From Limosilactobacillus pontis DSM 8475 (lineage in GTDB: Bacteria > Bacillota > Bacilli > Lactobacillales > Lactobacillaceae), in assembly GCF_001435345.1 (NCBI RefSeq), contig NZ_AZGO01000065.1, positions 175,157 through 239,156 of the forward strand: 64,000 nucleotides of DNA. The letters are read 5' to 3'. Positions 9,128 to 17,645 of the stretch are shown in pieces. Numbering within the stretch: the stretch's first letter is position 1; each line of letters starts with the position of its first letter. Both the position numbers and the translations under genes were made by a program. The notes beneath the pieces were generated by a model. The model had not been told where the DNA came from, did no database searches, and saw only the letters and a list, made by a program, of their open reading frames with translations.

Positions 9128-10060
9128 GTGAAAAAGAGAGGATGGCTGGCGGCCGGGCTGGTTCTGGTGGTTGCACTGGTGGCCGTCTGGGCCTGGCATG
9201 TCCACGTTTCAGCCGCCGGGAACCAGGGTCGTGAGCGGGTGCGGGTCACCAAACCGCGGTACGTGGAGCGCAAGCACGTCAAACTGGTGGCGCTTGGTGA
9301 TTCCCTCACCCACGGCCAAGGTGATGAGACCAATAATGGTGGCTACGTCGGCATCATCAAGAAGAAGGTTGAACACCGTTACCGCAAGACAAGTGTGACA
9401 ACGGTTAACTACGGGGTCAGTGGCGATCGGTCCGATCAAATTCTGGCCCGGTTAAACAGCCAACAACAGCTGCGCCGGGACCTCCGTCAAGCCAACGTGA
9501 TCACGATGACCGTTGGGGGCAACGACCTGATGCAGAAGTTAGAACAGGATGCCACCAACTCACCTGACCGGATCAACCGCGATGTCGAACTTGCCAGCAA
9601 GACCTACCGGGCCAAGCTGAACAAGCTTTTCACGGCAGTTCGCAAGCAGAATCCCCACGCGCCGATCTTTGTGATGAGCATCTACAACCCCTTTTATACC
9701 TACTTTCCGGACGTAACCACCATCAGTGATGCCGTTGTCTACTGGAACCAGACGACCAGGCAGGTGATGAGCGGGTACTCGCGGATGTATTTCGTGGATA
9801 TCAACCACCTGATGTCATACGGTCAGTACAAGACCAAGGCCGCCCGACAGCAGCTGGCGGCCAAGGAGAACCGGGTTAACCACGGTAAGGTCAGTCAGGC
9901 CCGGTCCATTAAGGTCATGAACAACGAGGACAAGAATCTGAACGACTACATTTCCACCGATGATAACTTCCACCCGAACCATACCGGTTACGAGCACATC
10001 GCCCAGGAGCTCTTTAAGGCGATGGTGGACCATGACGGTTGGGAATACGTAAAGAGGTAA
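9128..10060 (+). CDS. Membrane-anchored SGNH/GDSL hydrolase (YpmR-like)
   Basis: A 310-residue lipase/esterase of the SGNH superfamily. A single N-terminal membrane helix (about 5-25) anchors it, with the catalytic domain outside the cell. Block I LVALGDSLTHGQ carries the serine, GGND forms the oxyanion block, and DNFHPNHTGY near the end carries the Asp-His pair. GTG (9119), TTG (9122) and GTG (9128) are in-frame starts; 9128 is chosen because AAAGGGG (9113-9119) is correctly spaced. It is followed 5 bp later by a YpmS-like gene, the order seen for ypmR-ypmS in Bacillus. The substrate is unknown. Confidence 0.88.
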   Translation: MKKRGWLAAGLVLVVALVAVWAWHVHVSAAGNQGRERVRVTKPRYVERKHVKLVALGDSLTHGQGDETNNGGYVGIIKKKVEHRYRKTSVTTVNYGVSGDRSDQILARLNSQQQLRRDLRQANVITMTVGGNDLMQKLEQDATNSPDRINRDVELASKTYRAKLNKLFTAVRKQNPHAPIFVMSIYNPFYTYFPDVTTISDAVVYWNQTTRQVMSGYSRMYFVDINHLMSYGQYKTKAARQQLAAKENRVNHGKVSQARSIKVMNNEDKNLNDYISTDDNFHPNHTGYEHIAQELFKAMVDHDGWEYVKR

Positions 10061-10064
10061 GCCA

Positions 10065-10664
10065 ATGAGTAAGTTAGCAACAAAACATTTCAATATCTGG
10101 AAGTGGGCCTTCTTTGTCCTGCTGGCGGCGATCGTCGTCTCCGGGGCGGTGGTGGTCCATAAGGCGGCCACCCCCGCGCCAGCTCCCGAAGTTAGCCGGC
10201 CGGCGACGGTCAGCAACACCTCGCTGACGGTGGTTCTGAACCGCAAGCAGGTCAATGCCCTGTCGGCCAACTACCTGAACAAGTTCCTGAAGGGCCAGCA
10301 GGTCAAGTACCACTTCATGGTGGGGGAAAAGTACGCCACCCTGGTTGGTGATACCAAGTTCATGGGGGTCAAGGTCTGCTTTGCCATTAACTTCATTCCC
10401 CAGATGACCAAGCAGGGCAACATCCTGCTCAAGGCCAAGGGGCTCTCGGTCGGGCAGTTGAACATCCCACTGCGCTTTGTGATGGGCTACATCGCCAAGA
10501 ACTACAACATCCCGAAGTGGGTCTCGATCAACGCCAAGAAGAAGACGGTCCTGCTCGACCTCAACCGTTACAGCAAGCACCGTTCACTGAAGTACTCGGC
10601 CAAAGAGATCAACATGGCAGACGGCCGTTTCCGCTTCCTGATCACCGTGCCAACCGACAACTAG
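10065..10664 (+). CDS. YpmS family protein (DUF2140)
   Basis: A 199-residue protein with one N-terminal transmembrane segment (about 12-32) and an extracytoplasmic domain of the DUF2140 type. Its order after the SGNH hydrolase and before yozE matches Firmicutes synteny. No catalytic motif is visible and the function is not established for the family. It is probably co-translated with the hydrolase (5-bp gap), so it may assist or localise that enzyme in the envelope, which is inference from context only. Confidence 0.82.
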   Translation: MSKLATKHFNIWKWAFFVLLAAIVVSGAVVVHKAATPAPAPEVSRPATVSNTSLTVVLNRKQVNALSANYLNKFLKGQQVKYHFMVGEKYATLVGDTKFMGVKVCFAINFIPQMTKQGNILLKAKGLSVGQLNIPLRFVMGYIAKNYNIPKWVSINAKKKTVLLDLNRYSKHRSLKYSAKEINMADGRFRFLITVPTDN

Positions 10665-10676
10665 GAGGAATGAATA

Positions 10677-10898
10677 ATGCGTGATAGCTTCTACCGCTTT
10701 TTGATGACCCAGCGCAAGCCGACCGACGCCGATGAGGTGGAACAGTTTGCCAACAACGCCTTTTTAGACAGCAGCTTTCCCAAACAGTCGACCGACTTTG
10801 ATGAGATTTCTAAGTACCTGGAAGAAAATGCCGAGTACCTGCCGTCAATGACCATCTTTGATACGGCCTGGCAGCGGTACCTGGATGCAATGAATTAA
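10677..10898 (+). CDS. YozE family protein
   Basis: A 73-residue cytoplasmic protein of the YozE/SAM-like family, with the typical start FYRFLMTQRKP and the core AFLDSSFPKQSTDFDEISKYLE split over residues 23-44. The structure of Bacillus YozE is a small helical bundle of unknown role. AGGAGGA precedes the ATG. It sits 12 bp after ypmS and 12 bp before rbgA in one operon, a conserved order. Confidence 0.88.
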   Translation: MRDSFYRFLMTQRKPTDADEVEQFANNAFLDSSFPKQSTDFDEISKYLEENAEYLPSMTIFDTAWQRYLDAMN

Positions 10899-10910
10899 GG
10901 AGGAATTAAC

Positions 10911-11783
10911 ATGGCAGTGATTCAATGGTTCCCCGGCCACATGGCCAAGGCCCTGCGCCAGATTCGCGAGCAGATGCCGTTGGTTGACATCGTGTTTGAA
11001 CTGGTTGATGCCCGGGTTCCTTACTCCTCGCAGAATCCGGAGGTTGCCCTAGCCGCCGGCGATAAGCCCCGGCTCCTGATCATGACCAAGACCGACCTGG
11101 CCGACCACGACCGGTTGGCGGAATGGTTAGCGTTCTTCAAGAAACAGGGGCAGCCGGTCCTCGCCCTCGACTCTCGCCAGCAGAACGTCGCCAAGCTGGT
11201 AACCGCTAAGAGCAAGGAGATCCTCCACGACAAGATGGTGGAGGAGAGTGCCAAGGGGCTCAAGAAGCGGCCGATCCGGGCAATGTGTGTTGGGGTACCG
11301 AACGTCGGCAAGTCGACCCTCTTGAACCACCTGGTCAAGAAGAACGTTGCCGTCACCGGAAACCGACCAGGGGTGACGACCGGTCAGCAGTGGCTGCGGT
11401 CGTCCGCCGACCTGGAGCTCCTGGACACCCCCGGGGTTCTCTGGCACAAGTTTGCCAGTGCCAAGCAGGGGCAGATGCTGGCCCTGAGCGGGGCGATCAA
11501 GGACAGCCTTTATCCCAAGGATGACGTGGCCCTGTTTGCTCTCCACTACCTACGGGAACACCAGCCGACGAAGCTGGCCCAGCGTTACCGACTTACTGAA
11601 GCCGACCTGGCAGATTCGGTGACCGATCCTGACCTGCTCTTGACAATTACCCAGAAGATGGGCTTTCGTGACGACTACGACCGGGCTAGTGAGCGGCTAA
11701 TCTTTGACCTGCGTAAGGGGAAGCTGGGGCCGATCACGATGGAAGTACCGGGCGACCTGAATGCGGAGGGCATCAATGAGTGA
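10911..11783 (+). CDS. rbgA: Ribosome biogenesis GTPase
   Basis: A 290-residue circularly permuted GTPase (YlqF/RbgA) that helps finish the 50S subunit. The motif order is permuted: G4 TKTD near 63-66, G5-like ALDSR next, G1 GVPNVGKST near 128-136, then G3 DTPG near 173. The N-terminal FPGHMAKA (7-14) is diagnostic. The C-terminal helical domain binds rRNA. The ribosome site is AGGAGG at 10899-10904. The last 8 bp overlap the start of rnhB, indicating coupled translation. Confidence 0.96.
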   Translation: MAVIQWFPGHMAKALRQIREQMPLVDIVFELVDARVPYSSQNPEVALAAGDKPRLLIMTKTDLADHDRLAEWLAFFKKQGQPVLALDSRQQNVAKLVTAKSKEILHDKMVEESAKGLKKRPIRAMCVGVPNVGKSTLLNHLVKKNVAVTGNRPGVTTGQQWLRSSADLELLDTPGVLWHKFASAKQGQMLALSGAIKDSLYPKDDVALFALHYLREHQPTKLAQRYRLTEADLADSVTDPDLLLTITQKMGFRDDYDRASERLIFDLRKGKLGPITMEVPGDLNAEGINE

Positions 11784-12543
11784 GACCATTAAACAGGTTA
11801 GGGCCCACCTCGCCCAGCTGACCGACCGGGATGATCCTTACGTTGAAAGCCTGCGGGCGGACCCACGTAAGGGTGTCCAGCCGGCCCTGACCCAGTTTTT
11901 CCGGCGGCTGGACCGAATGGCAGCGGCCCAGGCGGCTTTTCGGCGGCGCTTTCACTATGAACGGGCCCTCTGGCAGAGCGGCTGTCAATATGTTGCGGGG
12001 ATGGATGAGGTCGGTCGGGGTCCCCTGGCCGGGCCGGTGGTGACCTGCGCCGTGATCCTGCGGCCAGACTTCGACCTAGTCGGGGTGACGGACTCCAAGC
12101 AGCTGACCCGTCATGAGCGGGAGCAGCTCTACCTCCAGATTGTCAATGAGGCGGTCGAGGTCAGCATCGCCGTCAACGATCGGGAGGTAATTGACCGGCT
12201 GAACATCTACGCGGCTACCCAGGACGCCATGATCCGGGCGGTGCAAAACCTTCACCACCGGCCGGCTCACCTGATCGTCGATGCGGTGCCATTGAAGGTT
12301 GACATCCCACAGACGACCCTGATCAAGGGAGATCAGAAGAGCATCAGCGTGGCCGCCGCCAGCATCGTGGCCAAGGAATACCGGGACCACCTGATGCGCG
12401 ACTATGACCGGGTCTATCCGGGTTACGGTTTTGCGGAGAACATGGGCTACGGGACCCGGGAGCACCTGGCCGGCTTGGCTGCCCAGGGGGTAACCCCAAT
12501 TCATCGCCGGTCGTTTCGGCCGGTACCGGATTATTTAAATTAG
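11776..12543 (+). CDS. rnhB: Ribonuclease HII
   Basis: A 255-residue RNase HII that removes ribonucleotides and RNA primers from DNA. Catalytic acidic residues lie in GMDEVGRGPLAGP (about 75-87), VTDSKQL (about 105-111) and DAVPL; the YPGYGF run follows. An N-terminal extension of about 70 residues is common in Firmicutes RnhB. An upstream in-frame ATG at 11761 exists, but GGAGGG (11765-11770) points to the ATG at 11776, which overlaps the rbgA stop by 8 bp. Confidence 0.96.
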   Translation: MSETIKQVRAHLAQLTDRDDPYVESLRADPRKGVQPALTQFFRRLDRMAAAQAAFRRRFHYERALWQSGCQYVAGMDEVGRGPLAGPVVTCAVILRPDFDLVGVTDSKQLTRHEREQLYLQIVNEAVEVSIAVNDREVIDRLNIYAATQDAMIRAVQNLHHRPAHLIVDAVPLKVDIPQTTLIKGDQKSISVAAASIVAKEYRDHLMRDYDRVYPGYGFAENMGYGTREHLAGLAAQGVTPIHRRSFRPVPDYLN

Positions 12544-12590
12544 CGTTTTTCGACCAGAATCTCGTACTTATCTAGTAGGAGGTTCTTCTT

Positions 12591-13448
12591 ATGTTACAAG
12601 CACGTGAATTCTTATTACGATTAAGTCTGTGCCGGGGCCTGGGCCGCATTTCGAAGGTGCGGGTGTGGAAGCGGGCACAGCAGCTGCGGTGTTTTGATGA
12701 CCTGCCCCGCCTGGTAGATGGCTGCCAGCTCAGCCTGCGTTCCCAGACCGCCCTATTGAACAACTGGACCAGTCCGGAATTGGACCGGGCCGTCCGGGTC
12801 AACCAGGCCCAGCCCCACCTCACGATTGATGACCTGGCCTATCCGGCATCCCTCAGGGAAATCTTCTGTCCACCCCTGGTTCTCTTCTATGCTGGGGATC
12901 TCTCCCTCTTAAAGCGGCCGCGGCTGGGGATTGTGGGCGCCCGGGACGCGTCGGCCTATGGGGTGGGGGTCCTGCGTGGCTTTCTCCCCGAGATTGTCAA
13001 GCACCGCCTGGTGGTGGTCAGCGGCCTGGCCCGGGGAATTGATGGGCTGAGCCACCGGGTTACCCTGGAGTGCGGCGGGATGACGATTGGTGTCATTGGA
13101 TGCGGTCTGGACCGCTGCTACCCGGCAGAGAATCGCCAGTTGCAAGCGGCAGTGGCTAGTCGGGGCCTGGTCCTGTCCGAGTATGGCCGGGGTGAGCCCC
13201 CGTTGGCTTTTCATTTTCCCGAAAGGAACAGGATTATTGCTGGCCTGGTCCAGACCCTCCTGGTGGTGGAGGCCAAGCGGCGCAGCGGCAGCCTGATAAC
13301 CGCAAATTTGGCCCTCGACGAGAACCGCAACGTCTGCGCCGTTCCGGGCCGGATCGACACCATCCGGTCACTGGGCTGTAACGAGTTAATCGCGGCGGGT
13401 GCCAAGCCGATCCTGCGGGCCCAGGACCTGATTGACGAATTTTCCTGA
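12591..13448 (+). CDS. dprA: DNA processing protein DprA
   Basis: A 285-residue DprA/Smf protein that loads RecA on incoming single-stranded DNA during natural transformation. The Rossmann-like core is seen in LGIVGARDASAYG near 110, SGLARGIDGLSH near 145, GCGLDRCYP near 170 and FPERNRIIAGL near 212. The C-terminal winged-helix domain found in some DprA proteins is absent, as usual in lactobacilli. It follows rnhB by 47 bp and precedes topA, the standard order. Presence of dprA alone does not show competence. Confidence 0.95.
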   Translation: MLQAREFLLRLSLCRGLGRISKVRVWKRAQQLRCFDDLPRLVDGCQLSLRSQTALLNNWTSPELDRAVRVNQAQPHLTIDDLAYPASLREIFCPPLVLFYAGDLSLLKRPRLGIVGARDASAYGVGVLRGFLPEIVKHRLVVVSGLARGIDGLSHRVTLECGGMTIGVIGCGLDRCYPAENRQLQAAVASRGLVLSEYGRGEPPLAFHFPERNRIIAGLVQTLLVVEAKRRSGSLITANLALDENRNVCAVPGRIDTIRSLGCNELIAAGAKPILRAQDLIDEFS

Positions 13449-13490
13449 GGGGCTTTTTAGGTTAATTTCTCGAAAAAAGGCTTTTCTGAT

Positions 13491-13520
13491 TTGACAGATG
13501 ATGGTTAAATGGATTAATAA
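13491..13520 (+). promoter_or_regulatory. Promoter of topA
   Basis: A perfect -35 TTGACA (13491-13496) lies 17 bp before TTAATA (18 bp before TAATAA), and 40 bp upstream of the topA start. Confidence 0.75.
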
Positions 13521-13559
13521 TAGAAGAGAAATTAATCTAGAACGTGAGGAGCCTACTTT

Positions 13560-15692
13560 ATGGCAACCAAAACAACGACAAGTAAGACAAAGAAGACGAC
13601 ACGCCGTAAGACGACCCGGCGCGCTAAGCCAAAGAAAAATTTGGTGATCGTGGAGTCACCTTCGAAGGCCAAGACCATTGGTAAGTTTCTGGGGCGGTCA
13701 TACAAGGTCGTCGCTAGTCTTGGCCACGTCCGCGACCTGCCCAAGAGCCGGATGGGGGTTGACGTTGAGAACAACTACCAGCCCGACTACATCTCAATCC
13801 GGGGTAAGGGGGACGTCATCAAGGAACTGCGTAAGGATGCCAAGAACGCTAAGGCCATCTACCTAGCATCAGACCCCGACCGTGAAGGGGAGGCGATTGC
13901 CTGGCATGTTTCCAACATCCTCAAGCTCGACGACCAACAGAAAAACCGGGTGACCTTCAACGAGATTACTAAGGATGCGGTCAAGGAGGCCTTCAAGGAA
14001 CCCCGGACCATCAACATGGACCTGGTCGATGCCCAACAGGCGCGGCGGGTTCTGGACCGTCTAGTGGGGTATTCGATCAGTCCGATCCTCTGGAAAAAGG
14101 TCAAGAAGGGGCTCAGTGCCGGCCGGGTTCAGTCGGTGGCCCTCAACCTGATTATCCAGCGGGAAAACGAGATCAAGCAGTTCAAACCCGAGGAATATTG
14201 GACGATCGACGCCGAATTTATTCACGGCCGTGACCGTTTCCAGGCCAGCTTCTATGGTACGGACGGTAAGAAGGTCCGCCTCCATAACAACACGGATGTT
14301 CAGGCCGTCCTGGGGAAGCTGGATAAGCGCAAGCACTTTGCGATCACTAAGGTAGTGCGCAAGGAACGCAAGCGCCAACCACAGCCGCCGTACACCACCT
14401 CGACTATGCAGCAGGATGCTAACCGCCGCCTCAATTTCCGGACCCGGAAGACCATGATGGCGGCCCAGATGCTCTACGAGGGAATTGACATCAAGCAGGG
14501 GGCCCCGGTTGGGTTGATTACCTACATGCGGACGGACTCCACCCGGATTGCCTCGATCGCCAAGCACGAGGCCTCCAAGTTCATCCACGAGGAGTACGGT
14601 GGTGAATACGCGGCCGTCAAGCCGGTTAAGGGCAAACTGCCTGAGGGGGCCCAAGACGCCCACGAAGCGATCCGGCCAACCTCGGTCTACCGGACTCCGG
14701 CGGCGATGAAGCAGTACCTGACCGGGGATCAGTACAAGCTCTACAGCCTGATCTGGTCGCGGTTCGTGGCCAGTCAGATGACCCCTCAGGTCGTGGACAC
14801 GATGACTGTCGACCTGGAGCAAAACGGGGTCGACTTCCGAGCCAATGGTTCCAAGGTCAAGTTCCCCGGCTTCACTAAGGTCTACAAGGGCGGCAAGGAG
14901 AAGGACAACCTTCTGCCCGACCTGAACGAGGGTGACACCGCCAAGATGGCCAGTGATAATCTTGAGCAGCACTTCACCCAGCCACCGGCCCGCTACACCG
15001 AAGCGGCCCTGATCAAGACCCTGGAGCAAAATGGGGTCGGCCGTCCATCCACCTATGCACCAACCCTCGATACGATCCAGCGGCGCTACTATGTCCGCCT
15101 GGTCTCCCGTCACTTCGAGCCAACCGAACTGGGCGAAATCGTCAACCGGATCATCGAGCGCCAGTTCCCCGAGATCGTCAACGCTAAGTTTACTGCTGAC
15201 GTCGAGGGCGAGCTGGACCGGGTCGAGGAGGGGAAGCAGAACTGGATCAAGGTGGTTGACAGCTTCTACCAGCCCTTCTCCAAGGAGGTCAAGGATGCCG
15301 AGGAGCAGGTTGACAAGATCCAGATGCGTGACGAGCTGGCTGGAATGGACTGTGACATCTGTGGGGCCCCGATGGTCGTCAAGATGGGGCGCTATGGCAA
15401 GTTCTACGCCTGCTCCCGCTTCCCCAAGTGTCGAAATACGAAGGCGATCGTCAAGGATACCGGGGTCACCTGCCCGAAGTGCCACCAGGGAACGGTGGTT
15501 GAGCGTAAGTCAAAGAAGAACCGGGTCTTCTACGGTTGCTCCCGCTACCCAGACTGCGACTTTGTCTCCTGGGACAAGCCGATCGGTCGTCAGTGCCCCA
15601 AGGATGGTCACTATCTGGTAGAAAAGAAGGTCAAGGGGGGCAAACAGGTTGTTTGTCCAAACGGTGACTACCAGGAGGCTGTGCAAAAGTAA
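13560..15692 (+). CDS. topA: DNA topoisomerase I
   Basis: A 710-residue type IA topoisomerase that relaxes negative supercoils. The TOPRIM domain begins with [15 protein letters not shown] (about 28-42) and includes [13 protein letters not shown] near 103. The active-site tyrosine is in [13 protein letters not shown], near residue 321. Two complete C4 zinc ribbons (CDIC...CRFP-type spacing from about 598, and CPKC from about 638) are followed by a third, partly degenerate one. The first 27 residues are an unusual Lys/Arg/Thr-rich tail absent from many orthologues. Ribosome site GTGAGGAG precedes the ATG. Confidence 0.97.
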   Translation: MATKTTTSKTKKTTRRKTTRRAKPKKNLVIVESPSKAKTIGKFLGRSYKVVASLGHVRDLPKSRMGVDVENNYQPDYISIRGKGDVIKELRKDAKNAKAIYLASDPDREGEAIAWHVSNILKLDDQQKNRVTFNEITKDAVKEAFKEPRTINMDLVDAQQARRVLDRLVGYSISPILWKKVKKGLSAGRVQSVALNLIIQRENEIKQFKPEEYWTIDAEFIHGRDRFQASFYGTDGKKVRLHNNTDVQAVLGKLDKRKHFAITKVVRKERKRQPQPPYTTSTMQQDANRRLNFRTRKTMMAAQMLYEGIDIKQGAPVGLITYMRTDSTRIASIAKHEASKFIHEEYGGEYAAVKPVKGKLPEGAQDAHEAIRPTSVYRTPAAMKQYLTGDQYKLYSLIWSRFVASQMTPQVVDTMTVDLEQNGVDFRANGSKVKFPGFTKVYKGGKEKDNLLPDLNEGDTAKMASDNLEQHFTQPPARYTEAALIKTLEQNGVGRPSTYAPTLDTIQRRYYVRLVSRHFEPTELGEIVNRIIERQFPEIVNAKFTADVEGELDRVEEGKQNWIKVVDSFYQPFSKEVKDAEEQVDKIQMRDELAGMDCDICGAPMVVKMGRYGKFYACSRFPKCRNTKAIVKDTGVTCPKCHQGTVVERKSKKNRVFYGCSRYPDCDFVSWDKPIGRQCPKDGHYLVEKKVKGGKQVVCPNGDYQEAVQK

Positions 15693-15755
15693 AAGCAAGT
15701 AAAAATCACGGGTTAATTTTACTAAATTTACCTAGTTAAAATTGTTGAAAGGGGT

Positions 15756-15791
15756 TTCCTAACCTGTTACAGTAAGGTTAGGAACTTTTTT
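15756..15791 (+). terminator. Terminator of topA
   Basis: A 10-bp perfect stem (TTCCTAACCT at 15756-15765 with its complement at 15775-15784) is followed by six T residues. Confidence 0.9.
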
Positions 15792-15833
15792 ATCGGCTAA
15801 ATGATAATCGTTTAACAATTGGAGGAACGGACA

Positions 15834-16712
15834 ATGATTACACTTACGAACGATCAGTTGACGGTGCAGGTTGATGAGTTGGGCGCCCAGCTTCACAGCA
15901 TCAAGCGACATGGCGATTCTCGTGAATACCTCTGGCAGGGGGACCCGGCCAGCTGGGGGCGGCAGGCGCCGATCCTCTTTCCCTTCGTGGGTCGGCTGAA
16001 GGATGACCAGTACGTCTTTGCTGGACGGCGCTACCACCAGACCCAGCACGGCTTTGCCCGCGACCGGCGCTTTAGCGTGATCAGCCAACAAGCAGACCGG
16101 GTCACCTTTGAGCAGCACGATGATGCCCAGACCCGGCAGGCCTTCCCGTTTGCCTTCCGACTAGAAGTGACGATTGCCCTGGTTGACGACCAGGTGGCGG
16201 TCACCTATATGGTCGTCAACACGTCGACCGATCGTTCTCTGATCTATGCGATCGGTGCTCACCCCGGCTTCAACATGCCACTGACGGCGGGGGCCGCCTT
16301 CGATCAGGTCCAGCTGAGTGTAAAACCTGCCGAAGAGTATTCCCGAATCGTCCTCCGTGGCCCGTACAACGATTCCAACCACCCACAGCTGATTGACATG
16401 CACCAGCCGCTGACGATTAACCACGCGACCTTTAAAAACGATGCTGTAATCTTCAAGACGGCGGGGAGTGACTTTGCGGCCACCCTGACCGATCCCGCCG
16501 GCCAACACGGGGTAACAGTATCAACCGTGGGTACCCAGTACGTGGGTGTCTGGTCGGCATACCCGGCGACGGCCAACTTCGTCTGTGTTGAACCCTGGTG
16601 GGGGATTGCCGATAACCTAAATGCGGACGGCCAGCTCCTCCACAAGCAGGACATGCACCGGCTGGCGCCACAACAATCGGCACAATACCGGTTTAGCATT
16701 CGGCCGTTCTAA
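15834..16712 (+). CDS. Aldose 1-epimerase family protein
   Basis: A 292-residue protein of the galactose mutarotase-like beta-sandwich fold (LacX/YeaD type). Supporting patterns are LWQGDPASWGRQAPILFP near 35-52, the probable catalytic histidine in YHQTQHGFARD near 68, IGAHPGFN near 145 and FVCVEPWW near 250. The exact sugar substrate is not readable from sequence. A TTG at 15819 is in frame, but GGAGGA (15821-15826) directs initiation at the ATG at 15834. It is a single-gene unit with terminators on both sides. Confidence 0.88.
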   Translation: MITLTNDQLTVQVDELGAQLHSIKRHGDSREYLWQGDPASWGRQAPILFPFVGRLKDDQYVFAGRRYHQTQHGFARDRRFSVISQQADRVTFEQHDDAQTRQAFPFAFRLEVTIALVDDQVAVTYMVVNTSTDRSLIYAIGAHPGFNMPLTAGAAFDQVQLSVKPAEEYSRIVLRGPYNDSNHPQLIDMHQPLTINHATFKNDAVIFKTAGSDFAATLTDPAGQHGVTVSTVGTQYVGVWSAYPATANFVCVEPWWGIADNLNADGQLLHKQDMHRLAPQQSAQYRFSIRPF

Positions 16713-16715
16713 GAT

Positions 16716-16765
16716 AAAAAAACAAGCCGTGAGTTGAGATTTTCAGCTCACGGCTTGTTTTTACT
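16716..16765. terminator. Bidirectional terminator
   Basis: A 15-bp perfect stem (16719-16733 with 16747-16761) is flanked by A and T runs, between the convergent epimerase and plsY genes. Confidence 0.92.
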
Positions 16766-17387
16766 TTTGGTGGTGCTGGCGGAGGTAGTGGCCGAGGCCA
16801 AAGCTGACCATCGATTCCTTGCCGGCAAAGATCCGCTTGATGTTGCTCCGGTGACGGTTGAGGACCACAGCGGCCAGGATTCCGGCCACCAGGGTGAGAA
16901 CCCAATCATGTTCACACAGGGCGATGATGAAGATCGACGTAATCCCGATGATACTGGCTGCACTGGCCATGCTGGTCAACAGCAGGGTGGTGATGAAGAT
17001 CAGGCAGGCGATGCCGAACAGGGGCGGATTGTAGGCCAACAGGATCCCGGCACTAGTGGCGACTGCCTTGCCGCCATGGAAGTGGTCGAAGATCGAAACG
17101 GTATGACCCAGGGAGGCGAAGAGCCCGATCAAAAGGGGGTTAACGCTGGCACTAACTCCCCAGAAGTAGGGCTGACAAGCGGCCAGGGTCCCTTTAAGGA
17201 TGTCCATGAAGAGGACCACGACCCCGGCCTTGGGTCCCAGGGTGCGAAAGGTATTGGTGGTGCCGATGTTCCCACTGCCCAGCTGGCGGATGTCCTTGTG
17301 GTAGAAGAACTTACCGATCCAGAGACCCGAGGGGATGGACCCCAACAGGTAGGCGACGACGATCATGACGATAATTTTTAGTGTCAT
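16761..17387 (-). CDS. plsY: Glycerol-3-phosphate acyltransferase PlsY
   Basis: A 208-residue inner-membrane enzyme with about five transmembrane helices. It transfers acyl groups from acyl-phosphate to glycerol-3-phosphate to start phospholipid synthesis. Conserved motifs are [13 protein letters not shown] near 14-26, [12 protein letters not shown] near 37-48, FGHTVSIF-type [21 protein letters not shown] near 92, and the C-terminal [13 protein letters not shown]. Length is normal. It is divergent from parE, an arrangement common in Firmicutes. Confidence 0.95.
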   Translation of the reverse strand: MTLKIIVMIVVAYLLGSIPSGLWIGKFFYHKDIRQLGSGNIGTTNTFRTLGPKAGVVVLFMDILKGTLAACQPYFWGVSASVNPLLIGLFASLGHTVSIFDHFHGGKAVATSAGILLAYNPPLFGIACLIFITTLLLTSMASAASIIGITSIFIIALCEHDWVLTLVAGILAAVVLNRHRSNIKRIFAGKESMVSFGLGHYLRQHHQK

Positions 17388-17560
17388 TTGATTTACTCCT
17401 CAGTATCAATGCATTATTGCTCATCAAGAATAGCATGAAACCGCGCTGTTCGCCACTTGGAATTGGCAATGCTGGTAAATTAAGGTTTGCGAAACGGCCC
17501 AGTTTTGAGTATTATTCATATTGTGTCTACTTTGTTGATTTGTCGGAGAGCGAAAAGAAT

Positions 17561-17589
17561 TTGCGTTCGGCATTTGGCAATGATAAAAT
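17561..17589 (+). promoter_or_regulatory. Promoter of parE
   Basis: TTGCGT (17561-17566) and TAAAAT (17584-17589) are separated by 17 bp and lie 57 bp before the start codon. The rest of the 258-bp gap (17388-17645) shows no gene. Confidence 0.75.
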
Positions 17590-17645
17590 GTTTTTATCGA
17601 ACATACGTTTAGTACGTTACTAATTGTGTTATGGGAGGTCATTTT

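Noticed and set aside
14061..15485. A 474-codon open frame opposite topA, and other long antisense frames such as 36217-37617 and 22286-23194
   Set aside because: These are antisense shadows of high-GC genes with strong motifs on the other strand. They lack ribosome sites and recognisable domains.
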